A stretch of 64,000 nt of DNA from assembly GCA_001701135.1 (NCBI GenBank), contig DAAN01000004.1:7304-71303 (forward strand), given 5' to 3'. Positions within the stretch are counted from its first letter, which is position 1, and every line of letters starts with the position of its first letter. The translations under genes and the position numbers were made by a program. Origin of the DNA: Bacteroidales bacterium H3 (lineage in GTDB: Bacteria > Bacteroidota > Bacteroidia > Bacteroidales > Muribaculaceae). The notes beneath the pieces are model-generated. The model searched no databases. It saw only the letters and a list, made by a program, of their open reading frames with translations, and was not told the origin of the DNA. This document shows positions 52,731 to 61,051 of the stretch, piece by piece.

Positions 52731-54167
52731 TTATTTCAGCAACTTGCCCTGCTCTTTGAGATAATTGACAATGGAATAGAGCACGCCGTTGATAAACTGG
52801 CCGCTGCGCGAGGTGGAATAGTAGTTGGCTATTTCGATATACTCGTTCAGGGTCACGGGCACCGGGATGGTGGGGCAGTGGAGCAGCTCGGTGATGGCAG
52901 CCAGGAGTATCACTATGTCGGTGAATGCGAGTCGCTCGGGATCCCATTGCTGGTCGTTGATGAAGCGGTCGATGTATCCGCGGTATTCGTCGCGGTTCTC
53001 GATGGCTCCGATAAAGAGCTGAGGACCGAAGTTGGCGTCATCTTCGTTCTTGTATGTGGGGAGCAACTCCACGCGGGGACTCTCGGTGTCGGCTGCGGCC
53101 ATCTGCCTGATGGTCTTGAGCGTGAAGGTGCCCATCACGGCCAGATCGTCGTTCCAGTACACTGAATTGTTTTCGAGAGCCTCGGCCAGCGCGTCGCCGG
53201 GGAATATTACATTTTTAAGCACCTGACGCCAGAATTCGCAGTCGTCCTGGAAGGTGACAGCGTCGGCTTCCATATACTCTTTGTAGAGATCGCTGGCGAG
53301 CACTGCATCGAGCATATTCTTGAGCATGTAGTAGTTCTCTTCCCATGCGATGTTGCGCCCTTTTATATATTTCTGCACCGATTCATTTTCCTCGATGGCT
53401 TTGACAAACCGGTTGCGGACAAAGCGCATGTTGGGGTTGAGTTCCTCGTCGGTAGGGCAATATTTCTCTTTCGCGGCTTCGATGCGTTCGGCTTCGATGC
53501 GGGTGATGTAGCCGGGGAGGAGGAGCAGCGATACATACAGCTCGTAGGCTTTCTCCAGAGAATCGTTGAGCGCTTTTTTTGCGGCATTGAGCGATGTGCG
53601 CGAATCGGCGAAACTGTTGAGGGTGGCGGCGGCCATCTCAAAGGCCTTTGTGAATCCCTGCAAGGTGAAGTCGTCGGTTTTGCGTGCCGCCTCGCGCAGT
53701 CCGTTGTCCTTTGCGAGAACGGTCGACAGCAGCACTGTCCAGAGTTTTACGTCGTCGGCGAGGGTTTTGCGGCCCTTTTTGCGGCGATAGTCGGCGAGAA
53801 TTTCAGAGTCGCATATGGCGGCGTGAAGTGCCGGGAGAATTTCTTCGTAATTGTCGAGGGTGGGGGAGCCTTTGCCGATAAGTTCGCGGATGTTGATGTC
53901 GGCCGACAGGGCGTTTGCCAGGGCGGTGCCGGAGAGGGGGTTGGAATCACCCGCAAACTCAATGCGCCCGCGTGTGTTGCCGGGTTTTACCTTGCAACCC
54001 GACAGCTGCAGAATCATCAATAGCAGGTCGAGATATAGCGTATATGCGAAGCGCGAGTCGCGGGTGTTTTTCGCGGGTGCGCTTTCGATATGAAATTCAC
54101 TACGGGTCAGCAGGTAGGCATAGAGCATCTGCACTACCTTAATGCGTATTAAAATTCTGTTAATCAT
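52731..54167 (-). CDS. nusB: NusB-like antitermination factor with internal duplication
   Basis: 478 residues, whereas Bacteroidales NusB is usually a little over 300. The ends are ordinary: MINRILIRIKVVQMLYAYLL at the N-terminus, and VTLNEYIEIANYYSTSRSGQFINGVLYSIVNYLKEQGKL at the C-terminus. Between them is an extra segment. Residues 39-172 can be aligned with 206-352: for example FAYTLYLDLLLM with KAYELYVSLLLL, and DSEILADY..ADDVKLWTVLLSTV with ASDLYKEY..QDDCEFWRQVLKNV. NusB with NusE binds boxA RNA in rRNA leaders. It heads the yajC-ybbR-coaE run. Confidence 0.88.
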   Translation of the reverse strand: MINRILIRIKVVQMLYAYLLTRSEFHIESAPAKNTRDSRFAYTLYLDLLLMILQLSGCKVKPGNTRGRIEFAGDSNPLSGTALANALSADINIRELIGKGSPTLDNYEEILPALHAAICDSEILADYRRKKGRKTLADDVKLWTVLLSTVLAKDNGLREAARKTDDFTLQGFTKAFEMAAATLNSFADSRTSLNAAKKALNDSLEKAYELYVSLLLLPGYITRIEAERIEAAKEKYCPTDEELNPNMRFVRNRFVKAIEENESVQKYIKGRNIAWEENYYMLKNMLDAVLASDLYKEYMEADAVTFQDDCEFWRQVLKNVIFPGDALAEALENNSVYWNDDLAVMGTFTLKTIRQMAAADTESPRVELLPTYKNEDDANFGPQLFIGAIENRDEYRGYIDRFINDQQWDPERLAFTDIVILLAAITELLHCPTIPVPVTLNEYIEIANYYSTSRSGQFINGVLYSIVNYLKEQGKLLK

Positions 54168-54222
54168 CGGTTTAAAATGTTCTGCGGGCGCCGGCGCCGT
54201 TGTCCGGCTGCTTAAATCGAGG

Positions 54223-54230
54223 CAAAGATA
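54223..54230 (-). promoter_or_regulatory. -7 box for nusB operon
   Basis: Minus-strand TATCTTTG, 56 bases before the nusB start and downstream of the preceding lipoprotein gene. Confidence 0.7.
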
Positions 54231-54268
54231 CGAAAAAATCCGTTAACTCAGGGTGCCGCGGGGCTATT

Positions 54269-55135
54269 TTATTTATCTGCGGCGTCAGCGGTTTCGTCGA
54301 TCGCGGCGGTGCGGGCCATCTGGTTGCGGGCTACCTGAAGCATAGCTTCGAGTTTGCGGCGTTCGGCGGCCAGACGCCGTGCGCCGGTGATGGCGCTGGA
54401 ATAGGCGTAGGCGTCGGCGATGCCATTGACCTGTGCCGGTGTAAGTTTCACAGCTTTGCGGCTCTTGCCCCGGAATGTGAGGGTAAGCGCTTTGCCCCGG
54501 TTCTGCATGGCAAAGCTGCCGATGGTGTCGCTCTGCTGGGGGGAGAAAGTGATGACTTCGCCCGAGCCTACACGGTAGTTGCTCTCTCCGTCGTAGGGCA
54601 CGGCAGGAGTAGCGGCCTCGGAGGTGCCTGCACTGAGCTCTACGGATGTGTGTCCCAGCTTCGGATTGGCCGATGAGACGATGTAGAATTCGCCGATTTC
54701 GCTCACGCGGGCCTGTATGCCGGTGCTGTTCATAAAATCGGGATTATAGGCAGCCGGCGAGATGTGGAACCCCTCGACCATGCGCGGTTCCTTGACCCAG
54801 CGGAGTGCTTTTTTTGTCTGTTCGGCCGTGACCTGGTCAAGAGCCATGAGAGAGTCGTTGGTGGAAATTTTAAGCAAGGTTGCCTGCTCGATGACTTTGG
54901 GCCGCAGTGCCAGCGCCTCGCGCTGTATGGCGATTTCGGCGGGGAATGTTTTCTGCAGCGAGTCGAGCAGCTGTGTGGCGAGCGTGTAGTCGCGGGCGTC
55001 GAAAGCCTGTGTGGCTCCGTCGAGCAGCCCGCGGGCACCGGCATCCTCGCTCTTGCCGCCGCAGGCGGTCAGCAACAGCAATCCTGACGAGAGCGCCACT
55101 GCGGCGCGGCAAATGGTCTGTTTTAGTGCAAGCAT
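54269..55135 (-). CDS. Predicted lipoprotein of unknown function
   Basis: 288 residues from the ATG at 55135, which opens a lipoprotein signal (MLALKQTICRAAVALSSGLL, ending LLTAC). The longer frame lies antisense in the RSH gene and is rejected. A helical, TPR-like stretch (GLLDGATQAFDARDYTLATQLLDSLQKTFPAE) follows, then a helical region, then a beta-rich part (about 140-240) and a C-terminal helix. I do not recognise a named family for the second half. It starts 32 bases downstream of the RSH stop, so it is probably cotranscribed. Confidence 0.8.
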   Translation of the reverse strand: MLALKQTICRAAVALSSGLLLLTACGGKSEDAGARGLLDGATQAFDARDYTLATQLLDSLQKTFPAEIAIQREALALRPKVIEQATLLKISTNDSLMALDQVTAEQTKKALRWVKEPRMVEGFHISPAAYNPDFMNSTGIQARVSEIGEFYIVSSANPKLGHTSVELSAGTSEAATPAVPYDGESNYRVGSGEVITFSPQQSDTIGSFAMQNRGKALTLTFRGKSRKAVKLTPAQVNGIADAYAYSSAITGARRLAAERRKLEAMLQVARNQMARTAAIDETADAADK

Positions 55136-55167
55136 TGTTTTGACGGGTGTTTTGGCAGTGTGGGGCG

Positions 55168-57447
55168 TCAGAGTACGCGTGAGACATCCTTGACGCCTTT
55201 GACTGTCTTGATTTTTTTGATTATGGCATTTAGCGACTGAGTGTCGTTGACGGCCACCGAGAGGTGTCCCTGGAAAAGGCCGTCGTTGGAGTCGATGGCA
55301 ATGCTCCGCAGCAACACATCTTTCTCTTTGGTGATGATGGATGTGATGTTGGTGACAATGCCCACATCGTCGATGCCGACCACGCGGAGTGTCACTGACA
55401 TCTGGCTCCCCATTTTGCCCGACCAACGGGTGGGGATGACGCGGTAGGGGAAACGCTCGCGCAGATTTGCGGCGTTGGGGCAGTCGGCCCGGTGGATTTT
55501 TATCACACCCTCGGCCGAGATGAATCCGAACACGCTGTCGCCATAAATGGGGTTGCAGCATTTCGAGAAGCGGTAGTTGATGCCCTTGATGTCGTTGCCG
55601 ATGACAAGGATGTCGGGTGCGGCCCCTGCATCTTCCTCCTCTTTGATCCGCAGGTCGAAGGTTTCGGCCGATACGCGCCCCGTTCCCGAAGCGGCATCCT
55701 GCTGCTCATGAAGCATTGCCATGTAGTTGTCGATCACCTCGTTGACATCGAGCCGCTCGTCGGCTATGCAACTGAAGAAGTCGGTCATGGTTTTATAGCC
55801 CATCTTCTTGACGATCTTGCTGACGATGGCTTCGTCGATGTCGATTTTGCGGTTTTTCATGCGCCGCTGCAGCAGTTCGCGTCCGAGTTCGGCCGATTTG
55901 TTTTCGCGCTCTTTGAGGGTCTGGCGAATTTTTGTGCGGGCTTTTGAGGTCACCACGATGTTCACCCAGTCGGCCTTGGGGGTCTGGTTGGGCGAAGTCT
56001 GTATCTCCACGGTGTCGCCGCTGCGGAGCTTGTAGGTGAGTTTCTCATTTTTGCCGTTGACGCGGCCTCCGGTGCACTGGCTGCCGATGCGGGTGTGGAT
56101 GTTGAAAGCGAAGTCGAGCAGGGTGGCACCCGCCGGCAGACGGAAGAGGTCGCCACGCGGGGTGAAGACGAATACCTCCTTGTCGTATATATCCATCCTG
56201 AAGTTGCGCATCAGTTCCATGGGGCCCGATTCGGCGGTTTCGAGGATGTCGCGCACATTGTTCATCCATGAGTCGAGGTTGGCCTCGCTCTTGATTCCTT
56301 TGTAGCGCCAGTGGGCGGCAAGGCCTTTCTCGGCCACGAGGTCCATGCGGCGCGTGCGTATCTGCACCTCCACCCATCGGCCTTCGGGACCCGCCACGGT
56401 GATGTGCAGCGATTCGTAGCCGTTGCTTTTGGGGATGGAAATCCAGTCTTTCATGCGCGAGGGGTTGGGCTGATACATGTCGGTGACCACGGAATAGGCC
56501 ATCCAGCAGTCGCTTTTCTCGCGCTCTCGGGGTGTGTCGATGATGATGCGTATGGCGAAGAGGTCATAGATGTGGTCGATGTCGCTCTTCTGTTTGCGGA
56601 TTTTGTTCCAGATGGAGTATATCGACTTTGTGCGCCCTTTGATTTCAAATTTCAGTCCCTGTTTCTCGAGTTTCTCGCGCACGGGGGCTATGAATTCGCG
56701 GATGTATGTGTCGCGCTCGTTCTTGCGTTCGTTGAGCTGGCGGGCGATGCGGGTAAATGTCTCCCTGTCGGTATATTTCAGCGACATGTCCTCCAGCTCC
56801 GATTTTATGGCGTAGAGGCCAAGCCGGTGAGCCAGAGAGGCATACAGATAGTTCGACTCCACGGCCACTTCGTTGACCAGGCGTTCGGCGGGATGGTGGT
56901 TGATCATCTTCATGAGCACCAGTCGGTCGACTATCATCATGATTATCACACGGATGTCTTCGGCGAAGGTCATCAGCAGCCGGCGGAAGTTGTCGGAGTC
57001 GGTGGGGGTGCCGCGGCGGTATAGCTCGGTGACTTTGCGGAGACCGCGCACCATCTTGGCGATGTCGGCGCCCCATTCCTGCTCTATCTGCTCTACAGTT
57101 AGGGTGCCACCCTCAACCAGCGGGTGTATAAGAATGGCCACAACCACATTGTGGTCGGGGCTTACACTTTCACAGAATGCCGTGGCTGTGGAGATTGCGC
57201 GGATCAGTGAACTGTTGCCGAAACGGTCGCGCGGGTATACTCCGTCCACGGCGCCTTCGGCCAGGCATTTGCGCAGCCGTGCGGTCTGCTCCCGGGCGTC
57301 GGTTTCCCGGGTGAGGTCGCGAGCCGAGCGCAGCAGAGAGGCATAGAGCGAGGGGAGCGAAGCAAGCTCCTTTTTATTCAGGAGGTTGGCTTCGCTGTGC
57401 CGGGAGCCGGCAGGAACAGCTTGTGTGTCGGAGTTTCGGGTGTCCAT
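55168..57447 (-). CDS. RelA/SpoT homologue; synthetase intact, hydrolase site lost
   Basis: 759 residues from the ATG at 57447. The layout is HD-like domain (about 45-200), synthetase (about 250-385), TGS (about 410-470, FVFTPRGDLFRLPAG), helical region, and ACT domain at the C-terminus. The synthetase has RMKDWISIPKSNGYESLH (RxKD) and VEVQIRT with E360. The hydrolase domain lacks key residues: the HDxxED stretch reads HPLVEGG (108-114), the first HP motif is absent, and DRLHN reads DRLVL (174-178). It is expected to make but not degrade (p)ppGpp. Confidence 0.93.
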   Translation of the reverse strand: MDTRNSDTQAVPAGSRHSEANLLNKKELASLPSLYASLLRSARDLTRETDAREQTARLRKCLAEGAVDGVYPRDRFGNSSLIRAISTATAFCESVSPDHNVVVAILIHPLVEGGTLTVEQIEQEWGADIAKMVRGLRKVTELYRRGTPTDSDNFRRLLMTFAEDIRVIIMMIVDRLVLMKMINHHPAERLVNEVAVESNYLYASLAHRLGLYAIKSELEDMSLKYTDRETFTRIARQLNERKNERDTYIREFIAPVREKLEKQGLKFEIKGRTKSIYSIWNKIRKQKSDIDHIYDLFAIRIIIDTPREREKSDCWMAYSVVTDMYQPNPSRMKDWISIPKSNGYESLHITVAGPEGRWVEVQIRTRRMDLVAEKGLAAHWRYKGIKSEANLDSWMNNVRDILETAESGPMELMRNFRMDIYDKEVFVFTPRGDLFRLPAGATLLDFAFNIHTRIGSQCTGGRVNGKNEKLTYKLRSGDTVEIQTSPNQTPKADWVNIVVTSKARTKIRQTLKERENKSAELGRELLQRRMKNRKIDIDEAIVSKIVKKMGYKTMTDFFSCIADERLDVNEVIDNYMAMLHEQQDAASGTGRVSAETFDLRIKEEEDAGAAPDILVIGNDIKGINYRFSKCCNPIYGDSVFGFISAEGVIKIHRADCPNAANLRERFPYRVIPTRWSGKMGSQMSVTLRVVGIDDVGIVTNITSIITKEKDVLLRSIAIDSNDGLFQGHLSVAVNDTQSLNAIIKKIKTVKGVKDVSRVL

Positions 57448-57468
57448 GCTACGCTTGTTTATGAATCG

Positions 57469-57476
57469 CAAAAATA
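57469..57476 (-). promoter_or_regulatory. -7 box for RSH gene
   Basis: Minus-strand TATTTTTG followed by CG, 22 bases before the chosen ATG at 57447. It supports that start over the longer frame. Confidence 0.65.
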
Positions 57477-57525
57477 GTAATTCCCTGCGCAATCTGCAAG
57501 CGTGCAGCCGGAATTTTGCTATTTT

Positions 57526-58704
57526 TTAAATTCGGCGAAGCACACCTCTGATTATGACGGCGCTAATCAGGGTGATGAGGAGCATTACGGCGGTGAGTAT
57601 GCCGATGGTGATCAGCAGCGACGCGCCTTCCGGTCCGATGCCTGCAAGTAGCGGGCGCCACAGGGTGCTGCACGCTGCCACTCCGGCGCAGGCCGACACG
57701 AGCACCGCGACATTCACTGTAGCCACAAGGCGGATATAATAGTTGCCGAGGCTGCTGCGGGTGTAGCCTAACTGTATGAGGTCGGCGAGCATTGCCCTGT
57801 TTTTCTGAAGGAGAAGGAACACGCTGAGCACAAGCATTCCCACGGCAAGGAGCGAGATGAGCAGACCGATGGAGGCGATGACGGCAGTGGTGATTTTTAC
57901 AATGAAGTGCATGCGGGCAGCAGCGTCGTCGGTGTTGTTCTCCTCAAGATTGTGGTCGGTAAGGTAGTGGCTTATGGCGGGATTGCCTGCGTCGCTGACC
58001 TCCACTATCACCCGTCGTGTGGCCGGCCGATCAGTGGAATATCTTTGGTTGGCCCACTGCATGAAATCGGCGGGAACGGCGATGGTGTTGATCCGCGAGG
58101 AAAAGCCGACGATGCGACCGGGGAGCACCTCGGTGCGGCCGTTGCCGGTGACTGTCACCGACAGGGGTGCCATGCTCACGATTTTTTCGTCGAGACGCGG
58201 CAACGACCGGGCCGGCGCATATCCTAAATTGTAGAGTGTGAGATAGTCGCGCGGCAGTATGATTGCTACCGTAGGATCGGCGGGATCGAAATCCCACCCC
58301 TCGGGCAGATGCTCGAAATAACGGTCGGGCACACCTTCAAGAAACAGTTCTGTACCGAAACTGCGACCGGCGAAGTCGAGACTTACCGATACATTGAATC
58401 CTGCCGGGGTGAATGGGGCTGCCGACGCTGCCCATGGCTGGGCGGCAATTCCGGCAATGTCGGAATCGGTTATCTCACCGGCTGATGATGAGCCGAAAAG
58501 TGATGCGCGTGTCGGACGCGACACCAGCATGTAGTTGCGGGTGTCAAATATTTCGTCGTCGCGGTCACGGCCTGCATTGACATCGCGATAAAACTGCAGG
58601 CCGATCCCTACAATAAGGAGCCCCACCAGATTGGCCAGGGCGTAGGCTGCGATCTGCCAGGGATTTATGTTGCTCCTGAGGAGCCTGTTAAGCGTGGCGT
58701 GCAT
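57526..58704 (-). CDS. FtsX-like ABC transporter permease
   Basis: 392 residues. One membrane span near the N-terminus (about 18-38), a large periplasmic domain (40-255), then three spans (about 263-290, 310-340, 355-385), which is the FtsX/MacB/LolC half-permease layout. The third gene of a lipoprotein-ATPase-permease cassette, 31 bases after the ATPase stop. Such complexes act as mechanotransmitters or lipoprotein/peptide extruders; the partner and cargo are unknown. Confidence 0.82.
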   Translation of the reverse strand: MHATLNRLLRSNINPWQIAAYALANLVGLLIVGIGLQFYRDVNAGRDRDDEIFDTRNYMLVSRPTRASLFGSSSAGEITDSDIAGIAAQPWAASAAPFTPAGFNVSVSLDFAGRSFGTELFLEGVPDRYFEHLPEGWDFDPADPTVAIILPRDYLTLYNLGYAPARSLPRLDEKIVSMAPLSVTVTGNGRTEVLPGRIVGFSSRINTIAVPADFMQWANQRYSTDRPATRRVIVEVSDAGNPAISHYLTDHNLEENNTDDAAARMHFIVKITTAVIASIGLLISLLAVGMLVLSVFLLLQKNRAMLADLIQLGYTRSSLGNYYIRLVATVNVAVLVSACAGVAACSTLWRPLLAGIGPEGASLLITIGILTAVMLLITLISAVIIRGVLRRI

Positions 58705-58735
58705 TGGTTGTGAAATTCGCTGTTAATCCCCACTT

Positions 58736-59392
58736 TTAAAGACTGATGGTCAGGGTGCAGGGGAGGGCAAGATCGTTGCCCACGGAGGTTATGATCACGG
58801 CTGCGTCGGCAGCCGAGGCTTCGCGGTCGATCAGACGGGCCACTGCCGCGTTGGCGTCGGCGTCGAGGTGGCTCACAGGCTCGTCGAGCAGGAGCAATCT
58901 GAATGGCTGACATAGCGCTCTGACCGCGGCTACGCGCTGCTGTTGACCGATCGACAGTATGCCGGCCTTGCGGTCGGCGAAATCTTCCATCCCGACCATG
59001 CGGAGCATCTCCAGGATTTCCCCGGTGGTCTTATGATGTGTCAGCGAGTTCTTCAGCTCAATGTTTTCAAGTGCGGTGAGCGATGGAAAAAGTTTCATGT
59101 TCTGGGGCAACCACGCCACTGTGTCGCGGCGCATGGTTATCCGCTCGGCAGACGACATGGAGGCCACATTGCGTCCGTCGACCTCCACCGAGCCTTCGTA
59201 ATCGGTACGCACACCTGCGATGAATGCGCAGAGCGAGGTCTTTCCGCTGCCCGACTGGGCCCGGAGCATGGTGCGGCTTCCGGCTTCGAATGTAACTTCC
59301 GGGCGGAGCCACAGCGCCGATGCGGTGTGGCGTTGTCGTTCATCGGAAAACACTGCCGGCAGCAGGTTGCTGATTTTAAGTATCGGATTCAT
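58736..59392 (-). CDS. ABC transporter ATP-binding protein (LolD/MacB-like)
   Basis: 218 residues from the ATG at 59392 (MNPILKISNLLPA). The longer frame lies inside the upstream gene and is rejected. Walker A is variant, AQSGSGKTSL; the Q-loop is AWLPQNMKLFPSLTALENI; the signature is LSIGQQQRVAAVRAL; Walker B is LLLLDEPVSHLD. The switch histidine position reads IITSVGND, where many ATPases have TH, so the usual H-loop histidine appears absent. The start overlaps the stop of the lipoprotein gene by one base. Confidence 0.88.
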   Translation of the reverse strand: MNPILKISNLLPAVFSDERQRHTASALWLRPEVTFEAGSRTMLRAQSGSGKTSLCAFIAGVRTDYEGSVEVDGRNVASMSSAERITMRRDTVAWLPQNMKLFPSLTALENIELKNSLTHHKTTGEILEMLRMVGMEDFADRKAGILSIGQQQRVAAVRALCQPFRLLLLDEPVSHLDADANAAVARLIDREASAADAAVIITSVGNDLALPCTLTISL

Positions 59393-60801
59393 CAGTTGCC
59401 GGCGTTGATTAGATAGGGGAGGAGAGGCCGCAGCAGATCGATGGAGTTGAGGGTGGCAAGGAAAGGTTTCTGATTGCCGTAGAATGTCAGTTTGGCATGC
59501 AGTCGCGTGGATGTCAGACGCATGGCGAACGATGCGCCGCAAGGCAGCATTGCCGCGCGCTGCAGAGCCGATCCCTGCGGCACATCGACGAGCACCACCA
59601 TGTGGGCGCCCTGGAAATCCTGGGTGTAGGGGTTGGAGTTGCCGTCGGTGACCGGCCCGTTGAGGCTCTCGGCGTAATACCCGCCGATATACCCGAAACT
59701 GAGCGAGAGATTGTCGATGTCTATGGTGCGCATCGGCGAATCCCCTTGGGAGGTGCCGTAATATGTTTCGATGGACTGAGTCACGCTGTCGGCCCGCACG
59801 GCATCCATCTGTGTGAGCGATGCCAGATTCCAGCTTGCCGCAGAGAAAAGGTCATCTTCTCCGGGATCGCTGAAGCAGCGGCCATACCAGGCGGTGGTTC
59901 CGGTTTCCGACAGACGTAGTTTGCCGGGATAATATTTGCTCATTAGCTGTTCGAGCCCGAATGCTTTCCCGTCTGTGCCCTGCACGCCTGTGGCTGCGGC
60001 GATATTGGCGTTCTGGGGGATGAAGCGGAGTATGTCGGGATCGATTCGCCCGGCTATGCGCGAGCCTATGGAGTCGAGTTTCCCGTCGGGGTGCATGAAC
60101 ATGATGTCGGCGATGGCCGATGTGTCGTTGAAACGCACTGCCACACACATCCACTCTCCTTTCATCTTGTCGCCATAGAGGTTCTCGGCGGGGAGGGCGG
60201 TGAGGATGGCGTTATCGGTGGAGAGAAACTGTCTGACCCCCTCCATCTTTGAGATGCGCCACTGGGGCGAGCGGCTTTCGGTTATTTCTTTTATGGTGGC
60301 TGCATCGGGAGCTATAACGCATATGTTGCCCCGCAAGGCGATTATTCCGCGGCCTGTGGTGTAGGTTTCACAATCTTCTATCTCTTCTGCGGGCTGCAGC
60401 TGTCGACTGAGCGTTTGTTCAACAGTTTCCGGGTCGTTGATTTTCAGTATCAGCCCCGTGTAGCCTTTGCGGGTAGTGAACATCACGGCGCGGGAGGTGT
60501 CGGAGGCTCCGGGGGCGGCTGTAATCATTGCATCCAGTGGTTTCATCAGCGATGCAGGGATGAACATTCCCGTCGATTCGGTTCCTTCGGGACTCATCTG
60601 GCCTGACGATGCGAGGATGGGGGCGCCGTTGGCTTTGGATATTTTGTTGAGATTCAGCACTGTCACTTTCCGTACATCGGAAGGTACGGCGGCCACAGGG
60701 TCGTCGACGGCTTCATTTGCCGTGCATGCGCCGAGAATCAGCAGCGCAATGGGAAAAACCCTGGCCATCAGACGGGTAGGACTGATAAAACTACAGATCA
60801 T
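59392..60801 (-). CDS. Large lipoprotein of unknown function
   Basis: About 469 residues from the ATG at 60801; an alternative start at 60768 gives a shorter, cleaner signal (MARVFPIALLILGAC) with an LGAC lipobox. The first in-frame ATG (60849) lies inside the -7 box and is rejected. The mature protein begins with a beta strand (VRKVTVLNLNKI) and has repeated alpha/beta units; it vaguely resembles DUF4836/DUF3352-type lipoproteins, but I cannot assign it. First gene of the ATPase-permease cassette. Confidence 0.78.
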   Translation of the reverse strand: MICSFISPTRLMARVFPIALLILGACTANEAVDDPVAAVPSDVRKVTVLNLNKISKANGAPILASSGQMSPEGTESTGMFIPASLMKPLDAMITAAPGASDTSRAVMFTTRKGYTGLILKINDPETVEQTLSRQLQPAEEIEDCETYTTGRGIIALRGNICVIAPDAATIKEITESRSPQWRISKMEGVRQFLSTDNAILTALPAENLYGDKMKGEWMCVAVRFNDTSAIADIMFMHPDGKLDSIGSRIAGRIDPDILRFIPQNANIAAATGVQGTDGKAFGLEQLMSKYYPGKLRLSETGTTAWYGRCFSDPGEDDLFSAASWNLASLTQMDAVRADSVTQSIETYYGTSQGDSPMRTIDIDNLSLSFGYIGGYYAESLNGPVTDGNSNPYTQDFQGAHMVVLVDVPQGSALQRAAMLPCGASFAMRLTSTRLHAKLTFYGNQKPFLATLNSIDLLRPLLPYLINAGN

Positions 60802-60846
60802 TGCAGTAAGATTTACACATCCGCGCTGTCGCGCGAAATCTGTCTG

Positions 60847-60854
60847 CAAAGTTA
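60847..60854 (-). promoter_or_regulatory. -7 box for lipoprotein-ABC cassette
   Basis: Minus-strand TAACTTTG followed by CAG, 46 bases before the ATG at 60801. Confidence 0.7.
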
Positions 60855-60959
60855 CAACTCATTATTTTATATACCAACTTATAATGTCATTTATTCCAAA
60901 AACTTTTTGTGAACCATCCGCCTGCGTTGCGATTGGTATATGGCGTTTCTGAATTCGGA

Positions 60960-60991
60960 TTTGTCGGCATCGAAATAAAAATGTAAATTTG
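60960..60991 (+). promoter_or_regulatory. Promoter for UshA-like gene
   Basis: TTTG at 60960-60963 and TAAATTTG at 60984-60991, 20 bases apart, 60 bases before the start. Confidence 0.75.
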
Positions 60992-61051
60992 CAACGAGGA
61001 TAGGGGAGATGTCCCCGTTTTTTTCTTCATAGTTAAATTACCGGTTTTGTC

